A DNA stretch of 16,007 bases from JBEIUL01 sp044356865 (GTDB lineage: Bacteria; Planctomycetota; Phycisphaerae; Phycisphaerales; SM1A02), in assembly GCA_044356865.1 (NCBI GenBank), contig JBIKVN010000045.1, positions 1 through 16,007 on the forward strand, in the 5' to 3' direction. The first letter of the stretch is position 1. Each line of letters opens with the position of its first letter. Positions 8,507 to 15,469 of the stretch are shown here, one piece after another. The notes under the pieces are model-generated. The model was given only the letters and a program-made list of their open reading frames with translations. It made no database searches and was not told the origin of the DNA. The translations under genes and the position numbers were made by a program.

Positions 8507-11132
8507 CCATTCCGCACGGCTGCCACCGGTTGCGATCCCAACGTTCAAGCAGGACCACGCTTGGCCCTGTCCCGCCGAGCGAACCGACCCGTGCCCGCAC
8601 CGCGCCGTCGATGCAGGTGACGCGACGGATCGTCTCACCGAGAACCGGCCCCCAACGGTCGCGCCGCCATCGCTCGGGGCCGGTCGACTGGAAGACGGCC
8701 CGGGGGCGCACCGTCTCCACCCACGCCGCGACCGCGGGCCGCCACGAGCCGTGGTGTGGAAGCTCGAACACGTCTACTTCCATCTCCGGCGACCGCCCGA
8801 GAAGATCCCGGACCCCGTCGGTCTCGAGATCGCCGGCCAGGAGAAGTCCGAGGCGTCCATCCTCGTCCGCCCAGCGAACCTCGATGACCTGCGAGCTGTC
8901 GTTGTCTCGAGGGTAACGATCGTCGGGGTGCGGATGCAGCCAGTTCCACCGCGCCCCGAGGAAGTCCGCGGTGCGACCGAACTCGCCGATCTCGATCGGG
9001 ACTCCGCGGGACCGCGCCGCACCGACCAGTCGGGCCGACTCGCCGGTCGCGTCGTACTCGGCGGCTTCGATCAGGGCTCGATTCAGGATCAGCCGATCGG
9101 TCGGAAAGCGGGCGAGGATCGCGGGCACCGCTCCGAAGTGATCCAGGTTCGGGTGGCTCACGATCACCGCCTCGAGGCGGCGCACGCCGGCCGACCGCAG
9201 CGCCGGCACGACGGTCCGGATCCCCAGCGAGCGGTGGTCGAGGCTGCCTGCATCGAAGATCACCCCGAGCGTTCCCCGTCGCAACAGGTGGCACGACCCG
9301 TCGCCGACGTCAAGCATCGTCCACTCCGGCCCCTCGGACCGGTTGCCCGAAAGGGCCGCCGTCGCCAACGGCGCCCATCCGGCGACCAGCCCGCCCAGAG
9401 CGAGTCGGCGCAGCGGCCGGAGCGTGGCCCGGCACCAGACGATCGCGAGGGCGCTTGCGATCGCCGCCCAACCCCAACCGATCCGTCCGACATCGAGATC
9501 CGGCACTTGCCAGCGGGCGGGAAGCTCGGCGATCGCGAGCACGGCGCCGGTCAGCATGATCCACACATGCGCCAACGGAATCGCCAGGCGCTCGTCGATG
9601 GCAGCCGCCCCCGCCACGGCCAGGCCGTTGCCGATGGCCAGCCCGCCGATCGGAATCGCCGGGATCGACAGCGGCAGGCCGAGCCACGAGACCTGTCCGA
9701 AATGCACGACCGAGATGGGCGTGACCACGAGCCAGACCGCGATGCAGGAGACCAAGAGCCCACGGACCGAGGCCACCAGCGCGTCGGGGACCGAGTCGGG
9801 CGCCTCGCCGGAGTCTCCGTACCACCGCCGACCGAGCGGCGTCGCGGCCCAACGCAGGGCGAGGACCGCCGCAAAGGTCAACTGGAACCCCGGATCGGCA
9901 ATCGCCAGCGGGTCGGCTACCAATAGGGCGAGGGCCGCGACACCGAGCAGCGACATCGAACGGTGCCGGCGCCCCAACGACTCGGCGCTCGCGCTGGCGA
10001 CCGCCACCAGACCGGCGCGGGCCACGCTTGGCTCGTCATCGACCACGACCAGATACGCCAACGCCAGCATCCCCGTGACCACGGCGGTCATCCGCCACGG
10101 TCCGCCGAACCCGCGCAGCACGATCGACGCCCCGAGACCGAGTACGGCGAAGTTGAAGCCCGAGATCGCCACGAGGTGCGACAGCCCGCTTCGCGCGAAG
10201 TGATCGCGGGTCTCGGGATCGTCGTGCGATCCGCGACCGAACAGCATGGTCATCGCGAGGGCCGGCCGCGGGTCCGGCGGACCGGTTCCGCCTTCGCCCG
10301 CCGCCCGCGCGAGCACCCGTTCGACCCGGGCGCGCAGGATCTCGCGGGCGTCGGACAGTCGCCCGGAGAGGTCGCGCGGTGCGGTCGAAAGCGTCCGGAT
10401 CGAACCCGGCCCCGCGGCGATGGTGCCGACGATGCTCTCGCGGCGGCCACCGAACGGCCACGCGTCTTCGGGTCGGGGAGCCGGCCGTGGGTTCCGCGAG
10501 ATCCCGGCGGGAAACAGCCAGCCGCGCACTTCAATCCGGTCACCGGGCCGTATCGGCGGTTCGGCTCCGGTCCAGGCCACCCGCAACCGCCCGCGAAGCT
10601 GCCGGCTCCCGGCCTCCGGGCCCGATTCGACCGTCACCTCTTCCAGCTCGAATCGCAGGCGATCTCCGGCGTCGAGCTCGTGGGCGATCCAGTCGGAACC
10701 CGGCGGCGGCTTCCGCGGCGACGCGACGGCGCGGCCCCGCACCGTCGCCGGCAACCCATCGAGCGGAACGACAACATCCCGACGCTCACCGCCCGGAGCG
10801 CCCGCCGCCAGTCGCGCGTGCCCCATAGGGACGATGGTCGCATCCGCCTCGGACACCGCGGCCCATCGACCGGCGCGGATCGCGAGCCCCGACCCGAGCA
10901 GCGCCACCGCCACCGCCGCCGCGATTCGGCGGGCTGCGTGTCCCCGTGCCGCCAGCCCGATCGCCACCGCGGCCGCGAGCGCCGCTGACCCGAGCACCGC
11001 GACCTCGACCTCGGCGTGCCGCGTCCACGCCCCGAACAGCGGCGGAATCCCGCAGCCGATCGCGAACGCCACCGCCGCCGAGGGCACGATCGGCCCTTCA
11101 CGCCTCGAGTTCGATCTCGAACGGCGCGTCAT
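7995..11132 (-). CDS. comEC: ComEC/Rec2 DNA uptake channel protein
   Basis: The inner-membrane channel moves single-stranded DNA into the cytoplasm during natural transformation. The start chosen is ATG 11132, which has GAGGAG 7 nt upstream; ATG 11150 is in frame but has no such site. With this start it is 1045 residues. N-terminal membrane helices lie at about 16-85, and an OB-fold (DUF4131) domain at about 130-210. The competence domain contains FARSGLSHLVAISGFNF (312-328) and many helices to about 595. A metallo-beta-lactamase-like domain follows: DVGDGSC (608-614), SHPNLDH (659-665), DNDSSQV (743-749), LLAGDLE (764-770) and ELPHHGS (790-796). The recognisable domain ends near ERWDRNRWQPCGM (about 863-875). 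The remaining about 170 residues are Arg/Ser/Pro-rich and antisense to the neighbouring secreted gene. They look like read-through without constraint, because the frame meets no stop until 7995. The identification is firm; the extent of the true C-terminus is not. Confidence 0.93.
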   Translation of the reverse strand: MTRRSRSNSRREGPIVPSAAVAFAIGCGIPPLFGAWTRHAEVEVAVLGSAALAAAVAIGLAARGHAARRIAAAVAVALLGSGLAIRAGRWAAVSEADATIVPMGHARLAAGAPGGERRDVVVPLDGLPATVRGRAVASPRKPPPGSDWIAHELDAGDRLRFELEEVTVESGPEAGSRQLRGRLRVAWTGAEPPIRPGDRIEVRGWLFPAGISRNPRPAPRPEDAWPFGGRRESIVGTIAAGPGSIRTLSTAPRDLSGRLSDAREILRARVERVLARAAGEGGTGPPDPRPALAMTMLFGRGSHDDPETRDHFARSGLSHLVAISGFNFAVLGLGASIVLRGFGGPWRMTAVVTGMLALAYLVVVDDEPSVARAGLVAVASASAESLGRRHRSMSLLGVAALALLVADPLAIADPGFQLTFAAVLALRWAATPLGRRWYGDSGEAPDSVPDALVASVRGLLVSCIAVWLVVTPISVVHFGQVSWLGLPLSIPAIPIGGLAIGNGLAVAGAAAIDERLAIPLAHVWIMLTGAVLAIAELPARWQVPDLDVGRIGWGWAAIASALAIVWCRATLRPLRRLALGGLVAGWAPLATAALSGNRSEGPEWTMLDVGDGSCHLLRRGTLGVIFDAGSLDHRSLGIRTVVPALRSAGVRRLEAVIVSHPNLDHFGAVPAILARFPTDRLILNRALIEAAEYDATGESARLVGAARSRGVPIEIGEFGRTADFLGARWNWLHPHPDDRYPRDNDSSQVIEVRWADEDGRLGLLLAGDLETDGVRDLLGRSPEMEVDVFELPHHGSWRPAVAAWVETVRPRAVFQSTGPERWRRDRWGPVLGETIRRVTCIDGAVRARVGSLGGTGPSVVLLERWDRNRWQPCGMVNDAATAPGEGGSRRRSGRDPPRSPRSRSTDSRRAPSARSRGSRPRRPGERPLRNRSARQGRKRSRRHSGRAETPRQPASTLRAEATTRPLPPRESPDRRHPRARGSSMQKNPAGRTTAKSRSTASRSREGTPRRRRRRPRAGTREGPRAEHGSIRDRPLRSARTQEVPE

Positions 11133-11160
11133 CCCACAACTCCTCGTCATGCCACGGCAT
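11098..11160 (-). CDS. Possible 20-residue acidic leader peptide overlapping the comEC start
   Basis: An ATG at 11160 opens a short frame encoding MPWHDEELWDDAPFEIELEA, stopping at 11098, 32 bases past the comEC start at 11132. A run of six to seven G and two A ends just before the ATG (GGGGGGAACC-ATG), a usable ribosome binding site. The peptide is strikingly acidic with two Trp, unlike the Arg-rich products typical of random frames in this GC-rich DNA. It could be a translated leader coupled to comEC or a chance frame. No family is recognised. Confidence 0.2.
   Translation of the reverse strand: MPWHDEELWDDAPFEIELEA
11140..11145 (-). promoter_or_regulatory. Ribosome binding site that decides the comEC start
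   Basis: On the - strand GAGGAG lies 7 nt before ATG 11132. The upstream in-frame ATG at 11150 has no purine-rich site at proper distance, so 11132 is preferred. The same bases also encode Glu-Glu in the short acidic reading frame 11160-11098, so coincidence is possible. Confidence 0.5.
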
Positions 11161-11265
11161 GGTTCCCCCCCGAGAGCCCGCGATCGTCGACCGTCGGCCC
11201 GTCACCGAGCCTACCGCGGAAAATCCCGGTTCCGCCGTTTGACGACTTTTTCCCGGCGCGACGGT

Positions 11266-11271
11266 TACACT
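11266..11271 (+). promoter_or_regulatory. Likely -10 element of lgt (leaderless)
   Basis: TACACT ends exactly 7 nt before the GTG start at 11279, so transcription would begin at or next to the start codon. No Shine-Dalgarno-like purine run precedes the GTG. TTGACG at 11239-11244 resembles a -35 element, but the 21-nt gap is longer than usual. The identical arrangement precedes lipA. Confidence 0.5.
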
Positions 11272-11278
11272 CGCGCCG

Positions 11279-12304
11279 GTGTTCCTCGCCGAGTCCATCA
11301 TTCACACCGTCAACCCGTTCCTGATCGACTTCGGGGGCGGCTTCGGCATCCGCTGGTACGGCCTGTCCTACCTCGCCGGCTTCCTGGTGGCCTGGCTGAT
11401 CCTGCGTTGGCTGGCCCGGCACGGCCGCACGCCGCTGTCGGACGCCCAGGTCGGCGATCTGCTCACCTACCTCGTCGTCGGCGTGATCGTCGGCGGCCGG
11501 CTCGGCGACGTCCTCTTCTACCACCAGTCGCTGCTCTGGAAGTTCGGCGGATCGTTCCCCTTTTGGGGCGTCCTCGAGATCCACAAGGGCGGCATGTCAA
11601 GCCACGGCGGGATCGTGGGCGTGATCGTCGCCTGCGTGGTGTTCGCGCGAAAGTGCCGCGTCCCGTGGTTGCATGTCACCGATCTCGCTGGCTTCGCCGC
11701 CCCGCCCGGCCTCGCCTTCGGCCGGCTGGCCAATTGGGTGAACGGCGAGTTGCCGGGGAAGCCGCTGCCGGCTTCGATGCAGGGCGAGCCGCCGTGGTGG
11801 AGCGTGAAGTATCCCGAGGAACTCGTGACCGATGGCTTCGCGAGATCTTCCGAGCTGGCGGAGCTGCCGGCGGTGAAGGCCCTTGCGGCGCGGGCAGCGG
11901 CCACCGGCGATTCCCTGGCGGATGTCGTGTACCGCGCGTGCTACGCCGGCAACCGCGAGCTGGTCGAACAGGTCGCCCCGCTGTTGACCGCCCGCTTTCC
12001 GAACAACTTCATCCAGGCGGCGACCGACGGCATCGGTCTGGGGCTCGCGATGCTGCTCGTCGGGCTCGTTCCCCGCAAGCCCGGCGTGCTCTCGGGCACC
12101 TTTCTCGCGACCTACGGCGCGCTCCGGATCGCGAGCGAGAGCTTTCGCGAGCCCGACGAGGGCGTGCACTCGATCGGCCCCCTGACGCTCCCGATGCTGC
12201 TGAGCCTGGGCATGGTCGTGGCCGGCCTCGGACTGGTCGCGGCGTGCTCGCGCCGCCCATCGCCCGCGTTCGGCGGTCTGCTGCGTCGGGATCCGCAGGC
12301 GTGA
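11279..12304 (+). CDS. lgt: Prolipoprotein diacylglyceryl transferase
   Basis: The enzyme transfers a diacylglyceryl group from phosphatidylglycerol to the lipobox cysteine of prolipoproteins at the inner membrane, the first step of lipoprotein maturation. It has 341 residues with about seven membrane helices. Family motifs: IRWYGLSY (24-31), GGMSSHGG (104-111, His109), the signature GRLANWVNGEL (148-158, with Arg149, Asn152 and Glu157) and SFREPDE (288-294, with Arg290). These match E. coli His103, Arg143, Asn146, Glu151 and Arg239. Two oddities are seen. About 80 residues separate the signature from the next helix, longer than in E. coli. The usual HPSQLYE motif reads FPNNFIQ (240-246). GTG 11279 is chosen because it sits at the proper place before the first conserved block and 7 nt after TACACT. 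The stop overlaps the vsr start. Confidence 0.93.
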   Translation: MFLAESIIHTVNPFLIDFGGGFGIRWYGLSYLAGFLVAWLILRWLARHGRTPLSDAQVGDLLTYLVVGVIVGGRLGDVLFYHQSLLWKFGGSFPFWGVLEIHKGGMSSHGGIVGVIVACVVFARKCRVPWLHVTDLAGFAAPPGLAFGRLANWVNGELPGKPLPASMQGEPPWWSVKYPEELVTDGFARSSELAELPAVKALAARAAATGDSLADVVYRACYAGNRELVEQVAPLLTARFPNNFIQAATDGIGLGLAMLLVGLVPRKPGVLSGTFLATYGALRIASESFREPDEGVHSIGPLTLPMLLSLGMVVAGLGLVAACSRRPSPAFGGLLRRDPQA

Positions 12305-12804
12305 GCGAGCGGATCTCGACGGAGGCTCGCTCGCGCATCATGCGGTCGATCCGGGGGCGTGACACCGGTCCCGAGCGGGCGGTGCGTTCGATCGTGCACT
12401 CCCTGGGCTTCCGCTTCCGGCTGCACCGCAAGGACCTGCCGGGCACGCCCGACCTCGTCTTGCCGCGGCATCGCACCGTGATCCTCGTGCACGGATGCTT
12501 CTGGCATGCGCATCGGTGCCGGGCCGGCCGGGTCGAGCCGCGATCGAACGCCGCATTCTGGCGGGCGAAGCGGCTCGCGAATCGCACGCGTGACGCACGG
12601 GTACGGGCGGCCTTGCGGGCGCGAGGCTGGACGGTCATCGAGATCTGGGAATGCCAGCTGAAGGATCCCGAAGCCGTCGCGCGACGGCTTCGCGCGACGC
12701 TGCGAAGTTCGCCCGCGGTCACTTCGCGGACGATCCGCTCCGGCCCGGCATCCAGACTTCCTGCAACAGCGCGCGGAGCACGTCGTTCCCCGGGTTCCCG
12801 GTGA
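12301..12804 (+). CDS. vsr: Very short patch repair endonuclease (Vsr)
   Basis: Vsr nicks DNA 5' of the T in T:G mismatches that arise when 5-methylcytosine deaminates, starting very short patch repair. It has 167 residues (E. coli 156). The N-terminus with SRIMRSIRGRDTGPE aligns with the E. coli protein. Catalytic Asp51 lies in LPGTPD, and GCFWHAH (65-71) supplies the intercalating Phe67 and Trp68 plus His69, at the same positions as in E. coli. The structural zinc ligands appear kept as Cys66, His71, Cys73 and Cys118 (IWEC). The start GTG overlaps the lgt stop as GTGA, so expression is probably coupled to lgt. The last about 28 residues lie in an 86-base convergent overlap with the secreted TPR gene and look unconstrained. 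Vsr is normally beside a cytosine-5 methyltransferase gene; none is in this window. Confidence 0.93.
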   Translation: MSERISTEARSRIMRSIRGRDTGPERAVRSIVHSLGFRFRLHRKDLPGTPDLVLPRHRTVILVHGCFWHAHRCRAGRVEPRSNAAFWRAKRLANRTRDARVRAALRARGWTVIEIWECQLKDPEAVARRLRATLRSSPAVTSRTIRSGPASRLPATARGARRSPGSR

Positions 12805-14494
12805 CTTCCGCCAGGCCTTCGAGGATGAGCGGGCGATCCTCGAGCTGGTGACCGAGGTAGGCCAGCAGCAGGCCGAACGAGTCGGCGTCGGTCTTGCCGG
12901 CAATCCGGGCCCGCAGGGCCTCGACGGCCTGACGAAGCCGCTCTTCCTTCGGAAGCAGTCGAACCTCATACCGGGTGTCGATCATTTCGGGATACGACGA
13001 GAAGAGTTCGCGGAAGGAAAGAGCCGCGGACAGGTAGAGCCCGGCCCCGAGCTGGCTGTTTCCGAGTCCGGCGATGAGCATCGGATTGCCGGGATTCAGG
13101 GCGAGCGCGTCGGTGAAGTTGCGCTCGGCGGCGAAGAACTCGCCCTTGGCGATGTTCTCCTGTCCTGACCCCACCAGTTGATCGACGCGGGCCCGGTCAC
13201 CCGGCGAGAGGTCGCCGATCTTTCCGCCATGACGCAGATTCTCGGCGAGCCGACGGATCTTTTCGGCGTTCAGCAATTCCCGCTCGATCTCCTCGCGCTC
13301 CTCGTCCGACGCCTCGGGTTCGACGGAGTCCATCGGGTCGGGGGAAGCGGCCTCTTCCCCGCGGCCCGGAAGGCCCGTGCGCGGATCGATGCCCGGCTCG
13401 ACCGGCTTGGTCAGGTCCGGAGTCAAGTCGACCTTCGGCCGCGGGGTCGGGGGTGGGGCTCCGCGAAGCGATCCGCGCAGCGAATCCAGTTCCTTCCGGA
13501 CTTCCTCGATCATCCTCGGATCGGCCATCACGTTGACGTTCGGCGCGTCTGCGTAGGCGCGAAGCACGTTCCGCACGATCTGGTCGTAGGCGTCGCCCGA
13601 CGACTGGTCGCCCAGCGAGATAGGTTCGATCCGGGCGTTGGTCGCCGCGCTCCGCGACAGCGGCGAGACGAAGGCGTCCTGGGCCATGTCCGCCACGATC
13701 TTCCCGCGGGCGATCTCCTCGCGGGCGACCGCCTTCTCGAACAGCGAAAGTCCTGATTTGGCGAGCGGATCGGCGACCTTCTCCATCCGCATGCCTTGGA
13801 TGGGTGAAACAAAATAATTCACTTGGTTGTTCCGGCTGTCGAGACCCTGGGCGAACTCGATCGGCTGGGCGTTGAACTGCACCACGCTGCCGATGTTGAG
13901 GGCCGAGTTCTGGCGATCGAGCCGCAACCGGGCGTCCGGGCGGGCCGCCATCGGCTGGTTGCTCGGGATCGTCTCGATCGGGGTCGTGGCCCGGCGGTAC
14001 TCGAACTGGCCGATGCCTTGGGCGATCTGGAACTGGTCGGCGCTGCGGACCGTCTGCACCCACACCGGGTTCGACTCGGCCGAGTACGACTCCCAGCGGA
14101 AGAGATCATCCGAACCGACCCGGGCCCGGAAGTCGGTGTCGGCCCGATACCCGACCGATCCGCGGAACCCGCGCCCGCCCGCCACGTTGTTGGTCACCAC
14201 GAGGTTGCGGGCGTTGTAGTCGACCTTCGCCGTCGGCGCGTTCATGCCGCCGCTGTAGACGCCGAGGTTCGCATCAAGCGCGTTGCCGTTGGGCATGACC
14301 TGCCCGCCGCGGCCGCCGCCGAGAGCGCCGCGGGCCTGGCTGCGGATCGCCGTGGGCGACAGGGCGGTGGAGACACCGGAGGGGGCGTCGAGCGCGTACT
14401 GCGCGACCGCACTCTCGGCGAGCATCGAGGTCGCGATGGTGGCGAGGAACGCGGCAAGGCCGCCGGCAGTCGGGCGCGGAGCGAACGGGTTCAT
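12719..14494 (-). CDS. Secreted protein with C-terminal TPR-like region, unknown function
   Basis: 591 residues. ATG 14494 is chosen because AAGGAG lies 6 nt upstream and a good signal peptide follows (hydrophobic stretch 11-29, cleavage near SAVAQ, 28-32). Residues about 40-130 are Gly/Ala/Asn-rich with VDYNARNLVVTNNVAGGRGF, suggesting beta structure. Residues about 130-240 also look beta-rich (DLFRWESYSAE, FQIAQGIGQFEYRR). A Pro-rich acidic linker (about 345-400) leads to a helix and a TPR-like unit at about 443-505: ENIAKGEFFAAERNFTDALA, then PGNPMLIAGLGNSQLGAG. No catalytic motif is visible. It reads like a periplasmic or surface protein of planctomycetes. The 3' end overlaps vsr tail to tail by 86 bases. 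The membrane protein gene upstream on the same strand ends 112 nt away, but a separate promoter-like GATAAT suggests independent transcription. Confidence 0.8.
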   Translation of the reverse strand: MNPFAPRPTAGGLAAFLATIATSMLAESAVAQYALDAPSGVSTALSPTAIRSQARGALGGGRGGQVMPNGNALDANLGVYSGGMNAPTAKVDYNARNLVVTNNVAGGRGFRGSVGYRADTDFRARVGSDDLFRWESYSAESNPVWVQTVRSADQFQIAQGIGQFEYRRATTPIETIPSNQPMAARPDARLRLDRQNSALNIGSVVQFNAQPIEFAQGLDSRNNQVNYFVSPIQGMRMEKVADPLAKSGLSLFEKAVAREEIARGKIVADMAQDAFVSPLSRSAATNARIEPISLGDQSSGDAYDQIVRNVLRAYADAPNVNVMADPRMIEEVRKELDSLRGSLRGAPPPTPRPKVDLTPDLTKPVEPGIDPRTGLPGRGEEAASPDPMDSVEPEASDEEREEIERELLNAEKIRRLAENLRHGGKIGDLSPGDRARVDQLVGSGQENIAKGEFFAAERNFTDALALNPGNPMLIAGLGNSQLGAGLYLSAALSFRELFSSYPEMIDTRYEVRLLPKEERLRQAVEALRARIAGKTDADSFGLLLAYLGHQLEDRPLILEGLAEVTGNPGNDVLRALLQEVWMPGRSGSSAK

Positions 14495-14500
14495 GAAAAA

Positions 14501-14506
14501 CTCCTT
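14501..14506 (-). promoter_or_regulatory. Strong ribosome binding site of the secreted TPR gene
   Basis: On the - strand AAGGAG lies 6 nt before ATG 14494, a near-ideal site that fixes the start. Upstream in-frame starts (for example GTG 14686) would run back through the gap into the preceding gene and lack a signal peptide at the N-terminus. Confidence 0.8.
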
Positions 14507-14518
14507 GGATCCAAAAAG

Positions 14519-14529
14519 GGGTCTGACCC
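14519..14529. repeat. Short palindrome GGGTC-T-GACCC in the 5' UTR of the TPR gene
   Basis: Perfect 5-bp arms around one central base. It lies between the proposed -10 element and the ribosome binding site, where an operator for a dimeric regulator could sit. A second 10-bp palindrome, TTGGATCCAA, lies at about 14505-14514 next to the AAGGAG. Both are short enough to occur by chance. Confidence 0.3.
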
Positions 14530-14540
14530 GTGAAGGACTC

Positions 14541-14546
14541 ATTATC
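14541..14546 (-). promoter_or_regulatory. Possible -10 element for the secreted TPR gene
   Basis: On the - strand the hexamer reads GATAAT, one of the few A/T-rich spots in this GC-rich gap, and would start transcription about 35-40 nt before ATG 14494. A weak -35 candidate, TGGCTT, lies about 18 nt further upstream. Confidence 0.4.
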
Positions 14547-14606
14547 GGCGCGCGGGCGGGGCGAAAGCCAGCATCCCGATGGGCCTTGGTGGCGCTTCGC
14601 ATCCGC

Positions 14607-15404
14607 TCAGGGCGAAACCGGCGAGGTTTCCTCCTCGGTGGGGTCCGCTGACGGGGCCGAGCCCGGATTATCCGCCCCGAAACCACCCAGCAGCGGCAGC
14701 ATCAAGGTGTCGTAGACCTCATCGAGGCATTCCGGTCGCGATGCGTGGGCGACGTGCACGACGCTGCCGTCGGTCCAAGCCAGCGCCAGCCGTTGCCCGA
14801 ACCCGTCGCTCGAGACATCGATGGTGATCGGCCGGTTGATCGGCACGAACCGCGGCCGGCCGAACTCGTCGTACACGATGAACTGCTCGTCATCGGGGAT
14901 GAGCGTGAGGGTCACGAACTCGCGGTTACCGGCTACGCCCCGCACGAAGACCACGTTCGCCGCCGAAGCGCCGCTTGGCGTGCCCGGAACCCGGGTGGCC
15001 CGCGGGGCGAGGACGCGAAAACCGTGCGTCGAGAGGTCGGGCAACCGCATCGGCACCCCGACGATCCGCGACGCGGCGGCCGAGACTTCCGCGACCGACG
15101 GCCCCGCCTCGACCGGACCGGTCCCGTCGGTCCCCGGAGTCTCTTTCCCCATCGCGTGGATCGCGTCGAACACCAGCTCGTCGTGCACGCTTCGGGTCAC
15201 GTCGGCCAGCTCGAACAGCGAGGTCCCGAGCGTCGGGTTTCCCCGGTTGCCGAGCGACGGTCCGTACACCCCGAACAGCACCGCGAATGCGACCAAAGCC
15301 AGCGACGCGGCGACCGCAAGGCCGCTCCAGGCGGCCCGTTGGGCCGTCGCGTCGAGTTCCTGATGGTGCCTCGCGCTATCCGGACGCTCATCCACGATCG
15401 CCAT
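14607..15404 (-). CDS. Single-pass membrane protein resembling the outer part of anti-sigma factors
   Basis: 265 residues. About 23 residues of hydrophilic N-terminus precede one membrane helix (about 24-47), so the C-terminal about 215 residues likely face the periplasm. Within these, GVPMRLPDLSTHGFRVLAPR (116-135) followed by a strand (NVVFVRG), EFVTLTLIP and later RLALAWTDGSVVHVAHA resembles the extracytoplasmic domain of RskA/RsiW-type anti-sigma factors. The usual cytoplasmic zinc-binding HxxxCxxC domain is absent and the N-terminal tail is too short to hold a sigma factor in the usual way. The C-terminal tail is acidic and Ser/Pro-rich. No sigma factor gene is adjacent: lipA diverges 65 bp away and the secreted TPR gene lies downstream on the same strand. 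The start ATG 15404 has only a weak GGAA at 10 nt. The function is inference from similarity of style only. Confidence 0.65.
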   Translation of the reverse strand: MAIVDERPDSARHHQELDATAQRAAWSGLAVAASLALVAFAVLFGVYGPSLGNRGNPTLGTSLFELADVTRSVHDELVFDAIHAMGKETPGTDGTGPVEAGPSVAEVSAAASRIVGVPMRLPDLSTHGFRVLAPRATRVPGTPSGASAANVVFVRGVAGNREFVTLTLIPDDEQFIVYDEFGRPRFVPINRPITIDVSSDGFGQRLALAWTDGSVVHVAHASRPECLDEVYDTLMLPLLGGFGADNPGSAPSADPTEEETSPVSP

Positions 15405-15456
15405 GCTACGCGGTTCCGTTCGCCCGGTTGCCGCAACCGCAGGTTTCCCTCTTCCC

Positions 15457-15462
15457 TACACT
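15457..15462 (+). promoter_or_regulatory. Likely -10 element of lipA (leaderless)
   Basis: TACACT lies exactly 7 nt before ATG 15470, the same hexamer and spacing as in front of lgt. The intervening bases are pyrimidine-rich, with no Shine-Dalgarno sequence, so the transcript would begin at or beside the ATG. No convincing -35 element is seen at the normal distance; TTGCCG at 15428-15433 is 23 nt away. Confidence 0.5.
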
Positions 15463-15469
15463 CTGCCCC

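Noticed and set aside
8751..9926. + strand frame of 391 codons opposite comEC
   Set aside because: Arg/Gly/Gln/Asp-rich shadow of the metallo-beta-lactamase and membrane segments of comEC.
11239..11244. TTGACG as a -35 element of lgt
   Set aside because: It matches the consensus well but is 21 nt from TACACT, outside the usual 16-18; I keep it only as a possibility.
10246..12300. + strand open frame running from antisense comEC through lgt into vsr
   Set aside because: Only the last part (from GTG 12301) encodes a recognisable protein, Vsr; the upstream part is antisense to comEC and out of frame with lgt.
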